Shown: piece by piece, positions 53,040 through 59,992 of the stretch | How positions within the stretch are numbered: the first letter of the stretch is position 1 | Layout of the letters: every line of letters starts with the position of its first letter | NCBI GenBank assembly: GCA_040386335.1 | Contig: JAZKFT010000021.1 | Coordinates: 124,001-188,000, forward strand | Source: JAZKFT01 sp040386335 | GTDB lineage: Bacteria > Bacteroidota > Bacteroidia > Chitinophagales > Chitinophagaceae | Direction: 5' to 3' | Length of the DNA: 64,000 nucleotides | Translations under genes and position numbers: made by a program | The notes under the pieces: model-generated | The model's database searches: none | What the model saw: the letters and a program-made list of their open reading frames with translations, nothing else | What the model was told of the DNA's origin: nothing

Positions 53040-53513
53040 ATGAACAACACACTCAAACTCATAATCTCTATTATTATTCCATTGGCAGTTGGTGGAATAT
53101 CTGGTTATCTTACTGCTACGGGTGTCGATAGCTGGTATGCTACCGTTCAAAAGCCATCGTTTAATCCACCCAACTGGATATTTGGGCCCGTTTGGACCTC
53201 TCTCTACATTTTAATGGGTATTGGCCTTTTCCTGGTTTGGAAACAACCGGCAGCAACGCCTTTCCGGGGAACTGCCATTGCAATTTTTATTGTTCAGCTG
53301 GTACTTAATTTCTTCTGGTCTATCATCTTTTTTAAATTGGAAAAGCCAGGTTTGGCTTTTGCTGAAATAGTGATACTGTGGATTGCTATTTTGTTGATGA
53401 TCATCTATTTTATCAAGGTGAAACCGGTAGCTGGCTACCTACAAATTCCATACTTGTGCTGGGTAAGTTTTGCCAGCGTCCTCAATTTCTATATCTGGAA
53501 TTTGAATAAATAA
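53040..53513 (+). CDS. tspO: TspO/MBR-family membrane protein
   Basis: 157 residues with five membrane helices. The signature is KPSFNPPNWIFGPVWTSLYI after the first helix, followed by a run of aromatic residues. It is the bacterial relative of the mitochondrial translocator protein; related proteins bind porphyrins and react to light or stress. The size is normal for the family. It lies between two terminators, as a single gene. Confidence 0.94.
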   Translation: MNNTLKLIISIIIPLAVGGISGYLTATGVDSWYATVQKPSFNPPNWIFGPVWTSLYILMGIGLFLVWKQPAATPFRGTAIAIFIVQLVLNFFWSIIFFKLEKPGLAFAEIVILWIAILLMIIYFIKVKPVAGYLQIPYLCWVSFASVLNFYIWNLNK

Positions 53514-53537
53514 TTAGATGAAAAAGGTCGTAAAACA

Positions 53538-53570
53538 AGAAACTCCATTTCTCAAAGAAATGGAGTTTCT
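53538..53570. terminator. Bidirectional terminator between tspO and yebC
   Basis: Perfect 15-bp stem AGAAACTCCATTTCT (53538-53552) with AGAAATGGAGTTTCT (53556-53570), 3-nt loop CAA. It lies between convergent genes. The T-rich 3' side suits the plus strand. Confidence 0.8.
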
Positions 53571-53622
53571 AATGCGGTCTGTAGATCCAGGATTGCCAAC
53601 TGCCAACTGAATTACTGCCAAC

Positions 53623-54345
53623 TTATTTCAGGTTATGAAACACCTTCTGCACATCCTCATCCTGTTCTATTTTATCCACCAGTTTCAATAGATCTTCGGC
53701 TTCGGCTTCGCCGAGTTCAACGGTGTTTTGTGGAATCCACTCCAACTCGGTGCTGATAGGAGTCAGGTTTTTTTCCTCAAGGGCTTTTTGCAGGTTGCCA
53801 AAGTCGGCAAAGTTGCAGCGTAGCACCAATACAGTATCGCCGTTTTCTTCAATGCTTTCGCCCATTTCATCGAGGCCTGCATCGATCAGTTCAAATTCCA
53901 GTTCATCCTGGTCGAGGCCGGCGGGGTTCAGTTTAAAGACACCCATTTTCTTAAACTGGAAACTTACGCTGCCGCTATTGCCCAGAACGCCATTGCCTTT
54001 TGTAAAAATGGATTTTACATTGGCTACCGTGCGGACATGATTGTCTGTGGCGGTTTCTACAATAATCGCTACGCCGTGGGGCCCGTAACCCTCGTACAAA
54101 ATTTCCTCATAATTGCTGGTATCCTTACCCATAGCCCTTTTAATGGCGGCTTCCACGCGGTCTTTGGGCATGCCTACGCTTTTGGCGTTGGTGTAGCAGC
54201 GGCGCAATGCCGGGTTGGTGCTGATATCGGGGCCACCCGCTTTTACCGCAATGGCGATCTCCTTACCGATACGGGTAAAGTTTTTGGCCATTTTGTCCCA
54301 GCGGGCAAACATGGCGTGTTTTCTAACTTCAAATATGCGACCCAT
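53623..54345 (-). CDS. yebC: YebC/PmpR-family DNA-binding protein
   Basis: 240 residues, normal length. FTRIGKEIAIAVKAGGPDIS and the following NPALRRCYTNAKSVGMPKDRVEAAIKRA make up the DNA-binding-like domain. YEGYGPHGVAIIVETATDN and GVLGNSGSVSFQFKKMGVF are the family's other marks. YebC-type proteins act as regulators or, as recently reported, as ribosome-associated translation factors that help at proline stretches. The start MGRIFEVRKHAMFARWDKMAK is typical of Bacteroidota members. Confidence 0.94.
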   Translation of the reverse strand: MGRIFEVRKHAMFARWDKMAKNFTRIGKEIAIAVKAGGPDISTNPALRRCYTNAKSVGMPKDRVEAAIKRAMGKDTSNYEEILYEGYGPHGVAIIVETATDNHVRTVANVKSIFTKGNGVLGNSGSVSFQFKKMGVFKLNPAGLDQDELEFELIDAGLDEMGESIEENGDTVLVLRCNFADFGNLQKALEEKNLTPISTELEWIPQNTVELGEAEAEDLLKLVDKIEQDEDVQKVFHNLK

Positions 54346-54589
54346 ACGATTTATGATTTTTGATTTCGGATTTATGATTTGGCTTTGCGGTCATTGGGTC
54401 ATCGGTCAGTAAGTCATTTTTCTAATACTCTTTCACTCACCCAATTTTCAATTTTCAATTTTCAATTTTCAATGACCCAATGACCCAATGACCCCATGAC
54501 CCCATGAGTCAGGGCGGCAAATTTAGTGGAAGCGGGCAACAAAAAAGCCGCCCGGTACAGAGCGGCTTTAATATTCTTAAAAGTGTGGA
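54346..54589. repeat. Tandem and inverted short-repeat region
   Basis: Between yebC and the permease gene. It contains GATTTATGATTTTT-like units (54348-54380), GGTCATTGGGTCAT (54389-54402), four copies of CAATTTT (54442-54469), then AATGACCC units (54471-54503). The GGTCATT and AATGACC blocks are exact 14-base inverted copies of each other. The permease terminator follows at 54544-54569. Confidence 0.75.
54544..54569 (-). terminator. Intrinsic terminator of the permease gene
   Basis: On the minus strand AAAGCCGC and GCGGCTTT form an 8-bp stem with a 10-nt loop, followed by a run of T. It lies 20 bp past the permease stop codon. Confidence 0.85.
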
Positions 54590-56245
54590 TTAAGCATTTA
54601 GTTTTTTACTGCCTGACAATCTCATGGCATAATAAATTGCATGAACAGCTGCCATTCCCAGTGAAAAATAGAAAAGACCCGTGTCTTCATTGCCTGCTTC
54701 CAGCGTGGTATGGTGAAGGAATGCCACGGCAGCTAGCAAAATAGCCAGGGCAATTCCCGTATAACTTAATACACTTATGCCTTTACGGTTAACATTACCC
54801 ATTCCAAGTACACTGTTTTTAAGTCCGTAACCCACGTACACGTCGATACCTATCAACATCCAAACGATCAGACGGATCCAGGTATCCAGCGGCAGGAACA
54901 CCATCATAAACAAACAGGTGAAAATACCCAGGATCGGAACCAATGGAACCAATGGCGTTTTGAATGCCCTTGGCGCATCCGGATCGCTTTTACGCATCAC
55001 CATTACACCAATACAAACCAGGATGAATGCAAACAGGGTACCTATTGATGTCATTTCCCCCACAACCCTTGCAGGCACAAAAGCTGCGAAAAGGCTTACA
55101 AAGAGCAGGAACAACAAATTGTTTTTAGATGGGGTGCGGAATTTAGGATGCACTTCGCTGAACACTTTTGGAACCAGGCCATCTTTACTCATACTAAAGA
55201 ACACACGGCTCTGACCCATGAGCATTACCAAGATTACCGAAGCATAACCTGCAAGAATGGCCAGTACAATGGCGCGGTTTAGCCATGGGTAATCGGGTTT
55301 AAGCACACCCGCTGCATCAACAGTTCCCATATGATCAATGGCCACCGCAACCGGTGCAATACCATCTTTACCGGCAAAACTGGTATAACTGGTTACGCCC
55401 GTCATTACGTGGGCAAACAGTATGTATAAAACGGTACAGATAGCCAATGATCCCAAAATGCCCCATGGCATATCTTTTTTCGGGTTTTTTGCCTCCTGCG
55501 CCGCTGTACTAACGGCATCAAAACCAATATAGGCAAAGAACACAATGGCTGCTGCCCTTACGATACCGCTGAAACCGAACTCACCAAATTTGCCGGTATT
55601 GTCAGGGATATAGGGACTATAGTTTTCAGTATTGATATATTTCCAGCCGAGGAAGATAAATATCAACACCACCGATATTTTAAGACCAACAATAACCGCA
55701 TTTACCTTGGCACTTTCGCTGGTACCTTTTATCAACAACAAGCTCATCAGCAGCACAATAAATACTGCTGGCAGATTAACGATGCCCCCATCCCATGGGC
55801 CGCCCATCATCGAATCGGGCAGATGAACTCCAAAACCACCCAAAAATTTCCCGAAATACCTGCTCCAGCTAATGGCTACTGTAGCGGCACCTACCGCATA
55901 TTCCAGTACTAAGTCCCAACCGATGATCCAGGCGATAAATTCGCCCATCGTGGCATAACTATAAGTGTAGGCACTACCGGCAACCGGTATCATAGAGGCA
56001 AATTCCGCATAACACAAACCTGCGAAGGCGCAACCTAATGCAGCTACTACAAACGATATGGTGATAGCCGGACCAGCCTGGTTAGCTGCGGCACCGCCGG
56101 TAATGGAAAACAGACCGGCCCCAATAATGGCTCCGATGCCCAATGCAATCAAAGAGCCTCTTCCAAGGGTCTTTTTCAAGCCTTTTTCTCCGTCAGCGGC
56201 TTCCGCCATTAATGCGCCTAATGGTTTCTTTACGAATAAACTCAT
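54590..56245 (-). CDS. APC-superfamily amino-acid permease
   Basis: 551 residues with about fourteen membrane helices. LGRGSLIALGIGAIIGAGLFSITG is the APC substrate-site helix, with the G-A-I-I-G-A-G-L-F core, and FFAYIGFDAVSTAAQEAKNPKKDMPWGI is typical of the cationic amino-acid transporter group. Late segments LVPILGIFTCLFMMVFLP and WIRLIVWMLIGIDVYVGYG fit the CAT-type C-terminus. It should import amino acids by proton symport or exchange; specificity is not readable. It is a single gene with its own terminator. Confidence 0.92.
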   Translation of the reverse strand: MSLFVKKPLGALMAEAADGEKGLKKTLGRGSLIALGIGAIIGAGLFSITGGAAANQAGPAITISFVVAALGCAFAGLCYAEFASMIPVAGSAYTYSYATMGEFIAWIIGWDLVLEYAVGAATVAISWSRYFGKFLGGFGVHLPDSMMGGPWDGGIVNLPAVFIVLLMSLLLIKGTSESAKVNAVIVGLKISVVLIFIFLGWKYINTENYSPYIPDNTGKFGEFGFSGIVRAAAIVFFAYIGFDAVSTAAQEAKNPKKDMPWGILGSLAICTVLYILFAHVMTGVTSYTSFAGKDGIAPVAVAIDHMGTVDAAGVLKPDYPWLNRAIVLAILAGYASVILVMLMGQSRVFFSMSKDGLVPKVFSEVHPKFRTPSKNNLLFLLFVSLFAAFVPARVVGEMTSIGTLFAFILVCIGVMVMRKSDPDAPRAFKTPLVPLVPILGIFTCLFMMVFLPLDTWIRLIVWMLIGIDVYVGYGLKNSVLGMGNVNRKGISVLSYTGIALAILLAAVAFLHHTTLEAGNEDTGLFYFSLGMAAVHAIYYAMRLSGSKKLNA

Positions 56246-56499
56246 AGTTGGTGGTTATAGTTTTGAGGTGGTAAAATAGTTACAAATTGTTAACCCGCAA
56301 ATTAGATGTAGATAAAAACGCGGACAAACTGATATATGGTGGGGTTTTCTTTAAATGTGGAAATGTGAAAGTGTGGAAAATGTGGAAATGAAAGGATGGG
56401 CACATTTGCAAATATGCAAATGTGCAAATGCAGTGGTGGCACCGTGCCAAAAGCAAATCAGAAATCAAAAATCATACATCAGAAATCAAAAATCATAAA
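56246..56499. repeat. Intergenic region with short tandem repeats
   Basis: 254 bp between the permease and GT4 genes. It holds degenerate AATGTGGAAA units (56354-56390), ATTTGCAAATATGCAAATGTGC-like units (56404-56431), a palindrome TGGCAC-C-GTGCCA (56437-56449) and two copies of AGAAATCAAAAATCAT (56460-56495). No gene is visible. Confidence 0.65.
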
Positions 56500-57639
56500 T
56501 CACTTTATGCTTTTAACTACCCGTAGATATTCTTTACAGATCCTTTCGATCGAGAATTTTTTTTGCATCAGTAGCCGGCCGTTTTTACCCATTTTGCGCA
56601 GTTTGTCTTTCGGGGATTCCATCATCATTTCCATTTTTTCGGCCAGGTCTACCGGGTCTTTTGTTTTACAAAACAAACCGGTGACATGGTTGGTGATGGC
56701 CTCTTTACAACCTTTTTGGTAAGTAGTAATGATGGGCAAACGCATACTGGCAGCTTCCATCAGGCAGCGGGGCAGGCCTTCGTTGTAGTAGGAGGGAAGT
56801 ACGAAACAATCGGCCTCTGCCAACAGTGGCCGCACATCTTCGGTAAATGGGTGAATGCTTAGCAGGCCTTCTTTTTCCCAACTTAGCAACTGGTTTTGGC
56901 TGATGCCATCGGGATGGCCAGGGTCGGTTACGCCTACTAATACACAACTAAACTGGTGGCCCTGGTTTTTAAGTACCCTGCAGGCATCTGCCAGTGTGCC
57001 AATTCCTTTGCTGTACAGCAACCTTGTCGCGATGATAAATGTAAACAGCCGGTCTGCAGTATGGCCATTGGCATATTCGTCGGGTAAAAAATGTTCGGTG
57101 TTAATGCCCTCGCCATGCAGGATATGCACCTTTTTTACATTCACCATTTTGTGCTGTATAAAAAAGGAGCCGTCTTCATTGTTCAGGAACCAAACTTCTA
57201 CCGGGATTTTCAGGGCTTGCCTGTATAATCTCTTTACCATCTGGAACAGCAGGTTGCGTTTGGTAAACGCATAGCCGATTCCGTTTACAATCGCAATGCA
57301 TTTTACACCGGCTGCTTTTGCCGCAAAACTGCCGAAGATATTGGCCTTAATGGCATAATGGAATACGCAGAGCGGCCGGTATTTTTTGTAGATTTTCTTT
57401 AGTTCAAAATACAGGCTAAGGCTGGCAAAGGGGTTACGTGTTTTATTGCTGAACTCGTATTTAATAAATGTAATGGCGGGATCATTGAAAGCTTCTACCT
57501 GGCGATCTTCGGGAGCTACGATAAGCACTTTGTACCCTTTATCAATAAAGAAACGGATGACATCGTACCGGTGTATGTAAATATACCAGGCGCTGTTTGA
57601 AACAAATCCTACCCAATTTTTTTGCGGCTCTCCGTTCAC
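56500..57639 (-). CDS. GT4 glycosyltransferase
   Basis: 379 residues, GT-B fold. The N-terminus WVGFVSNSAWYIYIHRYDVIRFFIDKGYKV and CVFHYAIKANIFGSFAAKAAGV are typical of Bacteroidota enzymes related to capsular and N-glycan GT4 transferases. The donor half has IIATRLLYSKGIGTLADAC and NEGLPRCLMEAASMRLPIIT. It is separate from the main polysaccharide locus and divergent from a methyltransferase gene that is likely part of a small glycan cluster. Substrates are unknown. Confidence 0.87.
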   Translation of the reverse strand: MNGEPQKNWVGFVSNSAWYIYIHRYDVIRFFIDKGYKVLIVAPEDRQVEAFNDPAITFIKYEFSNKTRNPFASLSLYFELKKIYKKYRPLCVFHYAIKANIFGSFAAKAAGVKCIAIVNGIGYAFTKRNLLFQMVKRLYRQALKIPVEVWFLNNEDGSFFIQHKMVNVKKVHILHGEGINTEHFLPDEYANGHTADRLFTFIIATRLLYSKGIGTLADACRVLKNQGHQFSCVLVGVTDPGHPDGISQNQLLSWEKEGLLSIHPFTEDVRPLLAEADCFVLPSYYNEGLPRCLMEAASMRLPIITTYQKGCKEAITNHVTGLFCKTKDPVDLAEKMEMMMESPKDKLRKMGKNGRLLMQKKFSIERICKEYLRVVKSIK

Positions 57640-57671
57640 TATTTTCTCGTGTTTTTATTTGGTTTCCGCGG

Positions 57672-57692
57672 GAGACGCCATCATGGCGTCTC
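57672..57692. repeat. Perfect 10-bp palindrome
   Basis: GAGACGCCAT and ATGGCGTCTC are separated by one base (57682). The right side continues TAC, giving the TCTCTAC edge seen in dispersed GAGACG...CGTCTC repeats of several bacterial phyla. It lies in the short divergent spacer between the GT4 and methyltransferase genes. Confidence 0.7.
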
Positions 57693-57791
57693 TACGAATC
57701 AATTAACCAATCAACCAAACCGGTATCGCTCAAAAGTATAACTTAGCCACCATTAATTAATTTGTGTGTTTTTCTTATTTCCCCATACCTG

Positions 57792-58514
57792 ATGCCGCTT
57801 ATAGATTCGATACGTTTTCAGCCCGGTTTCATACATGTATTTATAAGCCCGGTATATTTTATGAGACGGCCGCTGTACCAATTTATTAAATACCATGCAC
57901 CACAAATGACCGGCAATGTCGCCGATGTTGGATGTGGAAGCAAACCCTACCGGCAGTTTTTTACTGGTGTTGAAAAATATACAGGTTATGATATGGCCAA
58001 CGAAGGACACAGCCACGACAATGAAAACATAGATGTATTATTCGACGGCAAAACTATCCCGGCAACCGATGGCAGTTACGATGGTGCCATTAGCAGCGAG
58101 GTACTGGAACATGTATTTTGGCCCGGAGAATGGCTGGATGAAATAAACCGCATACTAAAGCCGGGCAGTAGTTTTTTGATCACCTGTCCTTTTATGTTTC
58201 ATGAACACGAAGTGCCCAATGATTATGGCAGGTACTCTTCGTTTGGGCTAAAATACCTGCTCGAACAGCATGGATTTGAAATAACAGATCAGCAAAAAGC
58301 CGCACCGGGCCTGCGTTGTGTATTGCTTCAATGGAATGTATTATGGTGGAAGGCTTTTGAAAAGGTATTGCCAAAGCCCATCGCATTTGTTTTGTCCTGG
58401 TTCTTTTTCTTTCCGGCGAATATACTTGGTCTTTTGTTCGGCTGGCTATGGAACAGCAGCCATAGTTTTTATGCAGGAAATATGGTTTTGTGTAAAAAAA
58501 TTGCAAGGCCTTGA
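57792..58514 (+). CDS. Class I SAM-dependent methyltransferase
   Basis: 240 residues from the ATG at 57792 (MPLIDSIRFQPGF); the frame opens with a TTG at 57762. GNVADVGCGSKPYRQFF is the SAM-binding loop, and the pattern SYDGAISSEVLEHVFWPGEWLDEI is typical of Methyltransf_11-type enzymes acting on small molecules or glycolipid intermediates. A hydrophobic C-terminal segment (FVLSWFFFFPANILGLLFGW) suggests membrane association. Its stop overlaps the start of the next gene by three bases, so the two are translationally coupled. Confidence 0.85.
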   Translation: MPLIDSIRFQPGFIHVFISPVYFMRRPLYQFIKYHAPQMTGNVADVGCGSKPYRQFFTGVEKYTGYDMANEGHSHDNENIDVLFDGKTIPATDGSYDGAISSEVLEHVFWPGEWLDEINRILKPGSSFLITCPFMFHEHEVPNDYGRYSSFGLKYLLEQHGFEITDQQKAAPGLRCVLLQWNVLWWKAFEKVLPKPIAFVLSWFFFFPANILGLLFGWLWNSSHSFYAGNMVLCKKIARP

Positions 58515-59815
58515 ATACCATCGTAACCTATATCGTCCCGCTCCTCAGCATGGCTTTGCTGGCTTTTGTATTGACCCGTATGAGATGGCTACAGAGAGCG
58601 GGCTTTACCAAAAAGTTCGTGGTGTTTTTTTTTGTAGCCAAATGCTTTGCAGGTTTTGCATACAATTGGGTGGCACTGCACTACATACCAAACCGTGGCG
58701 ATATTTGGCCTTTTTACGAAGATGGTGTTTACCTCTATCAGACTTTTTTACAATCGCCATCCGCGTTTTTCGACACCTTATCACAAAGCTTCAGGTACGA
58801 TGACCTGAATGCATTGAGTTCCGATTCAAGTCTTGCCAGGTCGGCCTTTGAGATCATCAAGTTATTTCACTTTTTACTGAATTTTTTGTCCTTCGGCAGT
58901 CTTGCGGGCAATACGGTCATTTTTAATTTTATAGCCGTTCTATGTTTCTTTTACTGTTGGAAATTTTTTAGGGAGCAGTTGGGGAGCCAGGGCATCATTG
59001 CCGGGTTGATCTTTTTTTTGCTCCCATCCATTTTCTTTTATTCCTCGGGTATATTAAAGGAGGGATTGGTAATTTGTTTGCTATGCCTCTTAATACCGCT
59101 TTCTCATAAATTGCTGGCTGGCCGGTTTTCGTTTAAAACACTCGCAAAAGGCCTGTTAGCTTTACTCTTGTTATTTGCGTTGAAGTTTTTTGTGGCGGGA
59201 CTTTGGGTTTTTGCTACGGTTGTTTGGGGGCTCATGTTGGCATTTCCAAGAAGACAATGGCTGGTCTTATTGGTTTCGCTGGGTGCTGCAGTGCTGGTTT
59301 TCTTCTACAGCCACCAGCTGTTACCATCACTTAATTTTCCAGAATACCTGGTACAACGGCAGCAGGAATTTTTGGCACTTCCTGCAGCGTCCGCCATGCC
59401 CGTAAAAGTGCTGGAACCAGAACCACTGAGCTTCGTAAAAGCTTTGCCATCCGCATTGAACAATACCCTTTTTAAACCACTGCCTGGCGAAGGTGGTAAA
59501 GCCATGTACCTGGCTTTTACTGCTGAAATGCTCCTGTTTTGGCTGGGAATGATTTATATAATTTGGCGGCGCAAAAAAGGATCGCTTTCACCCAACAGAT
59601 CTGCCTTTGCGGCTATGGCTTTGCTCTTTGGTCTGCTCAATTTATTGATCATCGGTCTTATTGTTCCCAACATCGGGGCCATGGTGCGGTACCGAAGTAT
59701 CTTCTTTCCTTTTCTCGCCCTGTTTTTGATCATTGCCTGTAACTGGCAGCCGCGTCCCGGCAGGGTTTACTCACGGTTATTACTATTTATTGCCGGAAAT
59801 AATAATTTACATTAG
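58511..59815 (+). CDS. Polytopic membrane protein, Wzy/EpsG-like candidate
   Basis: 434 residues from a TTG start at 58511 that overlaps the TGA of the methyltransferase gene (TTGA). The first clear ATG is 39 bp further in and would lose part of the first helix. About ten to eleven membrane helices are visible. The segment FFLLPSIFFYSSGILKEGLVI recalls O-antigen polymerase and GT-C-like proteins, where W/Y-S-S-G-x-x-K-E/D recurs. I cannot assign a function; glycan polymerisation or transfer is inferred from topology and from the adjacent GT4 and methyltransferase genes. Confidence 0.7.
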   Translation: MNTIVTYIVPLLSMALLAFVLTRMRWLQRAGFTKKFVVFFFVAKCFAGFAYNWVALHYIPNRGDIWPFYEDGVYLYQTFLQSPSAFFDTLSQSFRYDDLNALSSDSSLARSAFEIIKLFHFLLNFLSFGSLAGNTVIFNFIAVLCFFYCWKFFREQLGSQGIIAGLIFFLLPSIFFYSSGILKEGLVICLLCLLIPLSHKLLAGRFSFKTLAKGLLALLLLFALKFFVAGLWVFATVVWGLMLAFPRRQWLVLLVSLGAAVLVFFYSHQLLPSLNFPEYLVQRQQEFLALPAASAMPVKVLEPEPLSFVKALPSALNNTLFKPLPGEGGKAMYLAFTAEMLLFWLGMIYIIWRRKKGSLSPNRSAFAAMALLFGLLNLLIIGLIVPNIGAMVRYRSIFFPFLALFLIIACNWQPRPGRVYSRLLLFIAGNNNLH

Positions 59816-59882
59816 GTAAAAAAATCATCTGAATCGATTTTGGGGCAAAACCATGTTTTTTTAAAAATCCCTGTTACATTTT

Positions 59883-59892
59883 TAACTTTTGC
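59883..59892 (+). promoter_or_regulatory. Candidate -7 promoter element of glnN
   Basis: TAACTTTTGC, close to the Bacteroidota consensus TAnnTTTG but one base longer. It would give a leader of about 95 nt before the ATG at 59993. No -33 box is clear. Confidence 0.35.
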
Positions 59893-59992
59893 GTATAAAA
59901 GAAGGCAGTTTTATTACGGCGGTCAAAAAATCCTGCCATTTTTTTAGAATCATTGCTTTTATTTGCAGTTCTTAAACTTAAATCAACACTAT

